DNA from: an uncultured Opitutia bacterium | GTDB lineage: Bacteria; Verrucomicrobiota; Verrucomicrobiia; Opitutales; Opitutaceae | Assembly (NCBI GenBank): GCA_937952235.1 | Contig: CALFZM010000236.1 | Location: 1 to 15,721, forward strand | Reading direction: 5' to 3' | DNA: 15,721 nucleotides | In this document: one piece after another, positions 1-6,031 of the stretch | Layout: each line of letters begins with the position of its first letter | Position numbering within the stretch: position 1 is the stretch's first letter | Position numbers and translations under genes: made by a program | Notes under the pieces: model-generated | What the model saw: only the letters and a program-made list of their open reading frames with translations | The model's database searches: none | Told to the model about the DNA's origin: nothing

Positions 1-34
1 GGTGCTGGAGGAGCGCAACGCGGGCGTCGCCTGA
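1..34 (+). CDS. 3' end of a possible upstream gene (partial)
   Basis: Read in the frame that begins at base 2, the first bases encode VLEERNAGVA and then a TGA stop at 32-34. A repeat element follows about 40 bases later, which suits the end of a gene. Ten residues are too few to name a family or to exclude a chance open frame. No competing minus-strand gene enters from the left edge that I can support. The call rests only on a sensible residue mix and the repeat-rich gap that follows. Confidence 0.3.
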   Translation, partial: VLEERNAGVA

Positions 35-75
35 AGGCGCCGCCCGCCGCACCGCGCTGCCTCCGGCGTAACGTT

Positions 76-262
76 TCAGCCGGGTGGAGCCGCCTGTCCC
101 CAGGCGGCTGACGTTCCGAAACGCAAAGACGCGAAGGAGAGCAAAGACTCGCGAAGGAAAACTGGGCGAAACTTCGCGCTCCTTTGCGACTTTGCGTTTT
201 GGTTGTGGCTACAGAATTGCTGAACCTGCTTTCGCCGCTCCACCTTTCGGCAGGGCCGTCTT
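76..262. repeat. REP-like element, copy 1, with an interrupted right half
   Basis: The left half (83-114) matches the other copies in this window: GGTGG, then the stem AGCCGCCTG/CAGGCGGCT around a TCCC loop, then GACGT. The right end (235-245, CCGCTCCACC plus TTTCGGC) matches the outer right end of the copies at 3564 and 3888. The inverted second hairpin and the conserved spacer of those copies are missing. A different palindromic sequence (119-199) sits in their place. The flank after the right end (TTC..GGCCGT.TTC.TGG) also resembles the flank of the other copies. This looks like an older copy disrupted by a second element. Confidence 0.65.
119..199. repeat. 28-bp imperfect inverted repeat inside REP copy 1
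   Basis: The left arm (119-146, starting AAACGCAAAGACGCGAAGG) and the right arm (172-199, ending GACTTTGCGTTT) are reverse complements with 4 mismatches in 28 positions, around a 25-base loop. The arms are purine-rich on one strand and contain repeated GCAAAG/GCGAAG words, unlike the GC-rich surroundings. It encodes no credible protein. It could fold as a long RNA hairpin downstream of the minus-strand gene ending at 298, but it lacks the T-run of an intrinsic terminator. A miniature mobile palindrome is the simpler reading. Confidence 0.65.
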
Positions 263-297
263 CATGGCTGGTTTGAAGCCCAACTGCATGAGTCGGC

Positions 298-1143
298 TCA
301 GCCGCCCTTCAGCGCGAAAACCTGGGCTGCAAGGGTGAAGGCAACGAGGACCTGAATCGCACCGACCGCCGCCCAGAGCAGGGCGAACCCGGCATGGCCG
401 CTGCGGAACAGCCGTGCAGCCGAGGCGAAATTGCGCGCCGCCAGCAGGACGAAGGCGAGCGCCACCGGCAGCACCAGGAAACGCAGCGCCGCCGCCCGGG
501 TGCCGGCGGGGGCGAACGCGAGGGCGAGGGCGCCGCCGGCCAGCAGGACGATCGCGGCGGACACGAGCAGCGAACGCCGGCGCGAGGTGCGTGCCCCTTC
601 CGTCGGATCGGCGGTTCCGGCGGCACCCCCGGCGCCTTCGTGCGGGACGTGCGGTGCCCACTGGTCCAGGACCGCGCGGAGGTCGCCCCGGCGGAGCCAG
701 TACGCGAACGCCTCGATCGGCAGGAACCGGCGGTCGGTGATGAGTTGCAGCCGGGAGTCGTCGTACAGCGCGGCGCCCCGCACCCGCACTCCGGCCGTGA
801 GCGCAAGACGTTCCGCGCCGCGCCCCGCCAGCGGCTCGCGCAGGACGAACCCCTCGCCGCCCGGGACGAGCCGCAGCGCGGCGACGTTGTTCCACGGGGT
901 CTGCAGCGTGGCGCCGGCCTGGCGGAGTTCGACGCCCTCCGGCGTCAGGACCAGCCGGGCCGCGCGGTCCGCCCAGAGGATGACCGGCAGCATCGTCAGC
1001 GTGACGATCACCGCTGCGGCGAGCAGCCCGGGTTCGCCGGTGAAGAGGCCGCCGGCGAGAAGCGGCACGGCGAAGAATGCCCAGCTTCCGTACAGGACGG
1101 CCCGCCGGGCGGGGCTGATGCCATAGGTGCGACGCGGGGCCAT
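298..1143 (-). CDS. membrane protein with PH-like central domain
   Basis: The 281-residue protein has hydrophobic segments at about 16-32 and 38-57, a soluble middle from about 62 to 165, then hydrophobic segments at about 191-210, 219-237 and 252-275. The middle (ADRAARLVLTPEGVELRQAG, then TPWNNVAALRLV) has the strand pattern of bacterial PH-like domains, in which two membrane spans are followed by a small beta-rich cytoplasmic domain. That assignment is by pattern only, and the function is unknown. I chose the ATG at 1143 because everything upstream in frame is arginine-rich non-protein-like sequence; longer in-frame starts would run into the divergent esterase. There is no Shine-Dalgarno sequence before it. 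A 151-base gap separates it from the esterase. Confidence 0.7.
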   Translation of the reverse strand: MAPRRTYGISPARRAVLYGSWAFFAVPLLAGGLFTGEPGLLAAAVIVTLTMLPVILWADRAARLVLTPEGVELRQAGATLQTPWNNVAALRLVPGGEGFVLREPLAGRGAERLALTAGVRVRGAALYDDSRLQLITDRRFLPIEAFAYWLRRGDLRAVLDQWAPHVPHEGAGGAAGTADPTEGARTSRRRSLLVSAAIVLLAGGALALAFAPAGTRAAALRFLVLPVALAFVLLAARNFASAARLFRSGHAGFALLWAAVGAIQVLVAFTLAAQVFALKGG

Positions 1144-1294
1144 GGTCGGGGCGGAGGGCGGGCTCCGTTGAAGGGAGTCGTGGGGCGCGTGGCAAACTCC
1201 GAACCGCCGGGCCGGGTGTGCTCCGCGCATTCCCGCGTCGACGCGCCTCTGCGCCCCTGCATGCTGGACGCGCTTCCCGGCGGGAAGACGCCCC
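1144..1294. promoter_or_regulatory. divergent intergenic region with palindromes
   Basis: This 151-base gap between two diverging genes must hold both promoters, but I see no convincing -35/-10 pair in such GC-rich sequence. Two symmetric words stand out. One is a perfect 12-bp palindrome, CGCGTCGACGCG, at 1234-1245. The other is a hairpin, CTTCCC-GGC-GGGAAG, at 1273-1287, ending seven bases before the esterase ATG; its right arm contains the only purine-rich stretch near that start. Either could be an operator or translational control element, or chance in GC-rich DNA. Confidence 0.3.
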
Positions 1295-3448
1295 ATGCCC
1301 CTCCAGATTGTCCGTCGCCTCGCGTCCCTGCTTCCTCTCCTCACCGCGGCCCTGCCGGCGGCGGAGGACCTGTCCGTGCTGCGGCCCACGACCGCCGGGG
1401 GCGTGGCGCCCGGCCGGCAGTTCGAGCGCTGGCTGAAGCACGAGTTCTACCAGCGCGTCGACCGGCGCGCGGCCGCGTTCGAGCAGGTGCTGAAGAGCGA
1501 ATCCGCGATGCGCGCGTGGCAGGCGGAGCGAAAGGCCTTTTTTGTCCGGCAGCTCGGCGGCTGGCCGGAGCGTACGCCGCTCCATGCCCGCGTGACCGGC
1601 CGGCTGCAGGGGCAGGGGTACCGGGTGGAGAACATCCTGTTCGAAAGCCGCCCCGGCCACCACGTCACGGGCAACCTCTACCTGCCCGAGGGCACCGGTC
1701 CCTGGCCGGGCGTCATCGTGCCCTGCGGCCACAGTCACGACGGCAAGGCCGCCGTCGCCTACCAGCGGGTCTGCATCCTGCTCGCGCGAAACGGCATGGC
1801 GGCGCTGTGCTACGATCCGATCGGCCAGGGCGAGCGTTACCAGATGCTGGATACGACGCGGGAGTACACGCACTTCGACGGCGCGCCGCGCGTGCCCGTG
1901 CCGCATCCCCACGTCCACGTCCTCTGCACGGTCGAGCACACCATGATGGGCGTGGGCAGCATCCTGCTCGGGAGCAATGTCGCGCAATACCGGATCTGGG
2001 ACGGCATGCGCGCGATCGATTACCTGCAGAGCCGGCCCGACATCCGCGCCGACAGGATCGGCTGCACCGGCAACTCCGGCGGCGGCACGCTCACCGCGTA
2101 CCTGATGGCGCTCGACGAACGCATCGTCGCGGCGGCGCCGGTGTGCTACCTGACGACATTCCGGCGGCTGATCGATTCGCAGGGCGCGCAGGACGGGGAG
2201 CAGAACATCTTCGGGCAGATCGAGGCCGGCATGGACGAGGCCGACTACGTCATCATGCGCGCGCCCAAGCCGACCCTGATCCTCGCCGGCACGCGGGACG
2301 CGACCTTCGACTTTCGTGGCACGGCGGAGCTCTTCATCGAGGCGAAACGCTTCTATTCCCGGCTCGGTCGCGGCGAGGCCGTCGAGCTCAACGCCCCCGA
2401 CGCCCCGCATGGTTACACCCTGCAGCAGCGCGAGGCCGCCGTGCGCTGGCTGCACCGGTGGCTGGTCGGGTCCGAGAAACTGATCCGCGAAGTCGAGTCG
2501 CTTCCCGACGCGTTCACCGACGAGCAGCTCCGCGCGCTCACCCAGGGCGACTGGACGAAGGAGCAGCTCTACGCGACTCCCCGCGGCCAGGTCATGCTCC
2601 TGCCGGGGGAGAAGTCCGTGTTCCAGCTCAACGCCGACCGCGCGGCGGCGCTGCGGGCGCCCCGCCAGGCGGCCTGGGCGGCGCTGTCGGCGTCCGCCCG
2701 GCGCGAACGCGTGCGCGCCACGATCGGCGCCGCCCCGCCGGGGACGGTCGCCGAGCCGGCGGTCATGGCGGCGGGCACGGTGAGCCGCCCGGGCTATACG
2801 GTGCGCAAGCTCGTCCTCACGGTGGACGAGCGGCTGAGCCTGCCCGCGCTGCTGTTCGTGCCGGAAAACCCGCGCGGGCCGGCGACGTTGTACCTGCATG
2901 GCACGAGCATGGCGGCGGACGCGGCACCGGGCGGACCGATCGAGCGACGGGTGCAGGCCGGACAGGTCGTGCTCGCCGCGGAACTGCGTGGCATCGGCGA
3001 GACCGAGACCGGCCACGAGCGGCGCGACTACGGCTACGGCCGATTCGGGCGCGACAACCAGGAAATCTACCTCGCGTACCTGAATGGCCAGAGCTTCGTC
3101 GGCCTGCGCGCCGACGACGTGCGCCGCTGGACGCAGGTGCTGCGCGGCGCCGCGCTCACCGGTCGGGCTCCGACCGAGGTGCACCTGACGGCCGTGGGCG
3201 AGGCGGCGATTCCCGCGCTGCACGCGGCGATGTTGCAGCCGGACGCGTTTCAACGGGTGCAGCTCCGGCGGTCGATCGGCTCGTGGGAGGCCGTGGTGAC
3301 CGCGACGGAGACGTACGACCAGTTCGTCAACGTCGTGCACGGCGCACTGCAGCACTACGACCTGCCCGACCTGGTCGCCGCCGTCGGCGCCGAGAAGGTG
3401 TCACTCGAGGAGCCGGTCGACGTGATGGGGCGGCCGTTCGTCCGCTAG
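1295..3448 (+). CDS. secreted two-domain alpha/beta hydrolase, acetyl xylan esterase-like
   Basis: The 717-residue protein starts with a signal peptide (charged MPLQIVRR, a leucine/alanine core, likely cleavage near LPAA/ED, residues 21-25), so it should be exported. The first hydrolase domain (about 90-410) has PCGHSHDGK and CYDPIGQGER, typical of acetyl xylan esterase/dienelactone hydrolase-like proteins. A full triad is visible: Ser261 in GNSGGG, Asp335 in AGTRDATF and His372 in DAPHGY. A second hydrolase-like half (about 510-700) has the oxyanion-type YLHGTS at 533-538, but its nucleophile elbow reads GEAAI (635-639), with Ala where Ser is expected, so this half is probably non-catalytic. 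The family cleaves acetyl or other ester groups on plant or algal polysaccharides; the substrate here is a guess. It diverges from the PH-like membrane protein and appears monocistronic. Confidence 0.88.
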   Translation: MPLQIVRRLASLLPLLTAALPAAEDLSVLRPTTAGGVAPGRQFERWLKHEFYQRVDRRAAAFEQVLKSESAMRAWQAERKAFFVRQLGGWPERTPLHARVTGRLQGQGYRVENILFESRPGHHVTGNLYLPEGTGPWPGVIVPCGHSHDGKAAVAYQRVCILLARNGMAALCYDPIGQGERYQMLDTTREYTHFDGAPRVPVPHPHVHVLCTVEHTMMGVGSILLGSNVAQYRIWDGMRAIDYLQSRPDIRADRIGCTGNSGGGTLTAYLMALDERIVAAAPVCYLTTFRRLIDSQGAQDGEQNIFGQIEAGMDEADYVIMRAPKPTLILAGTRDATFDFRGTAELFIEAKRFYSRLGRGEAVELNAPDAPHGYTLQQREAAVRWLHRWLVGSEKLIREVESLPDAFTDEQLRALTQGDWTKEQLYATPRGQVMLLPGEKSVFQLNADRAAALRAPRQAAWAALSASARRERVRATIGAAPPGTVAEPAVMAAGTVSRPGYTVRKLVLTVDERLSLPALLFVPENPRGPATLYLHGTSMAADAAPGGPIERRVQAGQVVLAAELRGIGETETGHERRDYGYGRFGRDNQEIYLAYLNGQSFVGLRADDVRRWTQVLRGAALTGRAPTEVHLTAVGEAAIPALHAAMLQPDAFQRVQLRRSIGSWEAVVTATETYDQFVNVVHGALQHYDLPDLVAAVGAEKVSLEEPVDVMGRPFVR

Positions 3449-3477
3449 AGCGGCAGGAGAGATCGGGTAGCCGCTCT
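3447..3477 (+). terminator. hairpin overlapping the esterase stop, possible terminator
   Basis: AGAGCGGC (3447-3454) and GCCGCTCT (3470-3477) form a perfect 8-bp stem with a 15-base loop starting inside the TAG stop codon. No T-run follows, so it is not a classical intrinsic terminator. It may protect the 3' end of the message or be part of another intergenic repeat. The sequence after it also contains a 6-bp CGTCGC/GCGACG pairing. Confidence 0.35.
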
Positions 3478-3563
3478 GCGGACAACGTCGCTCTGTCGGC
3501 GTCGTGGCTGCGACGGAGCACGGCCCTCCGAGAGTTCCCTACCTCAGCCGGGACGACTCAGCA

Positions 3564-3639
3564 GGTGGAGCCGCCTGTCCCCAGGCGGCTGACGTGCGAC
3601 GTACCCGTCCGCAGCGGCTTGAGGACAAGCCGCTCCACC
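3564..3639. repeat. REP/inverted-REP pair, copy 2 (76 bp)
   Basis: The element begins GGTGG and ends CCACC. Inside are two hairpins: AGCCGCCTG (3569-3577)/CAGGCGGCT (3582-3590) with loop TCCC, and AGCGGCTTG (3613-3621)/CAAGCCGCT (3626-3634) with loop AGGA. Read on the opposite strand the second becomes GGTGG plus stem plus a TCCT loop, so the two are inverted copies of one unit. A GTGG head before a hairpin is the layout of REP sequences, and an inverted pair is the layout of a BIME. The 22-base spacer is nearly identical to that of copy 3. Similarity to copy 3 continues about 30 bases beyond the right end. Confidence 0.85.
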
Positions 3640-3735
3640 TTTCAGCGCGACCGTTCTCACGGGTGAGCTGAACGCCAACTCCATCGTCGCCTAGGATCCT
3701 CGCATCGCAGCCACATGCTCGCTCACGCCACCCCC

Positions 3736-3822
3736 TTCGTGTGGTTCGTGTGGTTCGTGGTTCCCCTCCGAGTGCTTCCACGGACCAGCGGGAGAAACCA
3801 CGAAACACACGAAGCACACGAA
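3736..3822. repeat. 27-bp inverted repeat with 9-nt periodicity
   Basis: The left arm (3736-3762) is built of TTCGTGTGG units and the right arm (3796-3822) of CACGAAACA-type units. The arms are reverse complements with only 2 mismatches in 27 and a 33-base loop. Each arm is itself three 9-nt units. The base use is AT-richer than nearby sequence. Similar CACGAA/CACGGA periodic sequences are frequent between genes in Verrucomicrobia, to my knowledge without an assigned function. It lies exactly between two REP pairs. Confidence 0.75.
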
Positions 3823-3887
3823 AGCTGTGCCGTGCGGGCATGGGTCCCAAGCCCGCTCGAAAGCCAGGACGGCTCAAAAATGCAGCA

Positions 3888-3963
3888 GGTGGAGCCGCCT
3901 GTCTCCAGGCGGCTGACGTGCGACGGACCCGTCCGCAGCGGCTTGGGGACAAGCCGCTCCACC
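3888..3963. repeat. REP/inverted-REP pair, copy 3 (76 bp)
   Basis: It has the same length, orientation and layout as the copy at 3564. Hairpin 1 is AGCCGCCTG (3893-3901)/CAGGCGGCT (3906-3914) with loop TCTC. Hairpin 2 is AGCGGCTTG (3937-3945)/CAAGCCGCT (3950-3958) with loop GGGA. All differences from copy 2 within the element fall in the loops or the spacer; both stems are identical. The spacer CGACGGACCCGTCC can form a small third hairpin. A CAGCA word precedes GGTGG in both copies. Confidence 0.85.
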
Positions 3964-4042
3964 TTTCAGCGTGGCCGTTTTCGTGGGTGATTGAGAAGGC
4001 TCCGCTTGGTTCCGGGTTCCAACCGTGTAGAACTCCCGCCCG

Positions 4043-5155
4043 TCATCCCGCGGCGAGAATCCGGCGTACGGTTGCGGCGACTTCCGCGCGCTCGGTTGCG
4101 GTGAGTTCGGGAAAGATCGGGATGCTGATCACCTCGGTGGCGAGCTGCTCGGCGACCGGCAGGCTTACCTGCGGCAGATGCGTGAAGCACTCCTGCCGGT
4201 GCAGCGGCACCGGATAGTAGATCTCGGCGCCGATGCCGGCGGCCGCGAGCTGCGTGCGCAACGCATCGCGGCGGCCGGGGCCGGCAATGCGGAGGGTGAA
4301 CTGGTTCCAGATATGGTCGTTGCCGGCCGCGATGCCGGGGAGCGTGACGCCGTGCAGGCCGCCGAGCTGCGCGCGGTAGAAGGCCGCGTTCTCCTGGCGG
4401 GCGGCGCAGTAGGAAGGCAGGTGCGGCAGCTTGGCGCGCAGCAGCGCGCATTGCAGCGCGTCGAGCCGGAAGTTCCCGCCGACGAGCTTGTGGTAGTACT
4501 TTGGCCTGGCCCCGTGCGTGCGCAGCAGCCGGACCTTCTCGCCGAGGTCATCGCGGTTCGTCGTGACGAGACCGCCGTCGCCAAAGCCGCCGAGATTCTT
4601 CGACGGAAAGAAACTGTACGTGCCGAACTCGCCAAACGTGCCGCAGGCGCGGCCCTGGTGCCGCGCGCCGAGGCCCTGCGCGGTGTCCTCGATCATGGCG
4701 AGGCCGTGCTGCCGCGCGAGGGCGAGCAGCGGCTCCAGGTCGGCGGACTGCCCGAAGAGGTGCACCGGCATGATCGCGCGCGTGCGCGGCGTGATCCGGC
4801 GTGCCACGTCGGCCGGGTCGAGGTTGAACGAATCGGCCAGCGAATCGGCGAAGACCGGCACGGCGCCGACCCGCGCGATGCAGCCGGCGGTGGCGAAGAA
4901 GGTGAACGAAGGGCAGATGACCTCGTCGCCGGGCTGCAGGTCCAGCGCCATCAGGGCGACGAGGATGGCATCGGTTCCGGAGGAAACCGCGATGGCGTGT
5001 TTCGCGCCGAGGAACGCGGCGCACTCGCGCTCGAAGGCGTCGACCTCGCTCCCGAGGATGAAATGACCGGAGCGGAGCACGCGTTCGAACGCGGCCGTGA
5101 GCTCGGCGTGGAGCGCCTGGTTCTGGCGATTGAGATCGAGGAGGGGGACGGCCAT
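4043..5155 (-). CDS. DegT/DnrJ/EryC1-family sugar aminotransferase (WlbC/WbpE role likely)
   Basis: The 370-residue protein is a full-length PLP-dependent sugar aminotransferase. It carries SSGTDAI near 58-64 (phosphate binding), Glu156-Asp157 in MIEDTAQ (the Asp contacts the pyridine nitrogen) and SFFPSKNLGGFGDGG, with Lys186 as the Schiff-base lysine. The N-terminal LRSGHFILGSEVDAFE is typical of the family. The family transfers an amino group, usually from glutamate, to a keto-sugar nucleotide. Next to WlbA- and WlbB-like genes, the likely substrate is the 3-keto form of UDP-GlcNAcA; the protein alone does not prove this. It starts 37 bases after the acetyltransferase stop, as in an operon. 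No Shine-Dalgarno sequence precedes the ATG; the leader is pyrimidine-rich. Confidence 0.93.
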   Translation of the reverse strand: MAVPLLDLNRQNQALHAELTAAFERVLRSGHFILGSEVDAFERECAAFLGAKHAIAVSSGTDAILVALMALDLQPGDEVICPSFTFFATAGCIARVGAVPVFADSLADSFNLDPADVARRITPRTRAIMPVHLFGQSADLEPLLALARQHGLAMIEDTAQGLGARHQGRACGTFGEFGTYSFFPSKNLGGFGDGGLVTTNRDDLGEKVRLLRTHGARPKYYHKLVGGNFRLDALQCALLRAKLPHLPSYCAARQENAAFYRAQLGGLHGVTLPGIAAGNDHIWNQFTLRIAGPGRRDALRTQLAAAGIGAEIYYPVPLHRQECFTHLPQVSLPVAEQLATEVISIPIFPELTATERAEVAATVRRILAAG

Positions 5156-5192
5156 GGGGCAAGGGAAGGGAGGGTTTCCGGCGCCGGCAACA

Positions 5193-5846
5193 TCACGTCG
5201 CGTGGAACGATCGATAACCCTGCTTCCCGGTCGCGAGCTGCGCGGGGAGCGGGGCCTCCTCGTCGAGATCGAGGCAGCGGAGGACGCCAGGTGCCGTCTC
5301 GCGATAGCGCAGGCCGCTCTCCGGGCAGGTGAAAATGCCGTCGTGCGGCTGGCGCAGCGGGTGGCCGTGGCGGCTGACCCACCCGCGCTGCCGGCCCGGC
5401 ACGCCGACCATGAGGGCGTAGTCCGGCACGTCGCGGGTGATCACCGTGCCGGCGGCGACGAGGCAATAGCGTCCGAGCTTCACGCCGCAGACGATCGTGG
5501 CGTTGGCGCCGACGGTGGCCCCGCGGCGGAGCAGCGTCGATTCGTACACGCCGCGCCGCACCACCTGTGACCGGGGATTGGATACGTTGGTGAGCACGCA
5601 CGAGGGCCCGAGGAAAACGTCATCCTCGACCACCGTGCCGCTGTAGACCGAGACATTGTTCTGGATCTTCACGTTGCGGCCGATGCGCACGCCGGAGGCG
5701 ATCATCACGTTTTGCCCGAGGTTGCAGTCGGCCCCGAGCTCGGCGTGCTCGCAGATGTGGCTGAAGTGCCAGATGCGGGTGCCGGCGCCGATGGTGCAGG
5801 GCTGGTCGATGACGGCGGTGGCGTGGGCCTGGTAGGAGGCGGACAT
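5193..5846 (-). CDS. wlbB: UDP-3-amino-sugar N-acetyltransferase, WlbB/WbpD-like
   Basis: The 217-residue protein is a left-handed beta-helix acetyltransferase with hexapeptide repeats such as IGAGTRIWHF, IGRNVKIQNN and VGANATIVCG. The runs KIQNNVSVYSG, FLGPSCVLTNVSNPRS and DYALMVGVPGRQRGWVSRHG are characteristic of WlbB/WbpD, which acetylates the 3-amino group of UDP-GlcNAc(3N)A using acetyl-CoA. The C-terminal CPESGLRY is also typical of that group. I chose the ATG at 5846 because IWHFSH then falls near residue 25, as in homologues. The open frame continues upstream as a repeat-derived, proline/arginine-rich shadow. It lies between the aminotransferase and the dehydrogenase on the same strand. 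Confidence 0.88.
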   Translation of the reverse strand: MSASYQAHATAVIDQPCTIGAGTRIWHFSHICEHAELGADCNLGQNVMIASGVRIGRNVKIQNNVSVYSGTVVEDDVFLGPSCVLTNVSNPRSQVVRRGVYESTLLRRGATVGANATIVCGVKLGRYCLVAAGTVITRDVPDYALMVGVPGRQRGWVSRHGHPLRQPHDGIFTCPESGLRYRETAPGVLRCLDLDEEAPLPAQLATGKQGYRSFHAT

Positions 5847-5878
5847 GGGAGGAAAGGTGGACCGGGTTGGAGGGTGCC

Positions 5879-5905
5879 CACGGATCACACGGAAGACACG
5901 GAAAA
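5879..5905. repeat. three 9-nt periodic units, half of the 3736-type repeat
   Basis: Three consecutive 9-base units read CACGGATCA, CACGGAAGA, CACGGAAAA. They match the right arm of the hairpin at 3736-3822 in period and style (CACGA there, CACGG here). No complementary left arm lies nearby, so this is a half element. It sits in the 185-base gap between the dehydrogenase and acetyltransferase genes. Confidence 0.6.
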
Positions 5906-5975
5906 TGGTGGGACTGGGACAGGGTTGAGCTGGGTTCTGCCGGTGCAGGCCGTCCGCTGGCGGGCGCTCTGGAGA

Positions 5976-5989
5976 GCCTGCATGCAGGC
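5976..5989. promoter_or_regulatory. 14-bp perfect palindrome GCCTGCATGCAGGC
   Basis: A perfect 14-bp dyad with no spacer lies in the gap between the dehydrogenase stop (6032) and the acetyltransferase start (5846). Related TGCAGGC words occur at 5944 and within it. It could bind a dimeric regulator of an internal promoter, or be chance or part of a repeat. No promoter motif is visible next to it. Confidence 0.25.
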
Positions 5990-6031
5990 GGCCGACGAGG
6001 AAGCGCGTTGCGCCTTCGTGCGCAGGCCACC

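Larger units (their letters stand above)
3449..4042. other. gene-free intergenic stretch packed with repeats
   Basis: This 594-base gap lies between the ends of two convergent genes, the esterase (plus) and the aminotransferase (minus). It holds, in order, a hairpin at the esterase stop, a REP pair (3564-3639), a 9-nt-periodic hairpin (3736-3822) and a second REP pair (3888-3963). Short open frames here simply read through the repeats, giving arginine-rich or Val/Phe/Arg-periodic peptides, so I do not call them genes. I see no tRNA, T-run terminator or promoter. Confidence 0.75.

Noticed and set aside
209..3355. Very long minus-strand open frame (about 1048 codons) opposite the esterase
   Set aside because: It is antisense to a gene with an intact catalytic triad and signal peptide, and its residue composition is Arg/Ala/His-rich without any fold pattern.
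394..3666. Very long plus-strand open frame (about 1090 codons) overlapping the PH-like and esterase genes
   Set aside because: Its translation is dominated by Arg, Ala, Gly and Pro with no domain. It is out of frame with the clearly recognisable hydrolase, so it is a stop-poor shadow of GC-rich DNA.
3564..3963. CRISPR array
   Set aside because: Only two 76-bp units 324 bases apart, internally palindromic, without regular spacers and without cas genes.
4003..4035. TPsiC-like GGTTCCGGGTTCCAACC suggesting a tRNA end
   Set aside because: No acceptor stem, anticodon arm or D arm can be drawn around it.
3539..4217. Short open frames in the 3449-4042 gap, on both strands
   Set aside because: They are translations of the REP and 9-nt repeats (for example FVWFVWFV and FRVLRVFRGF) and have no independent support.
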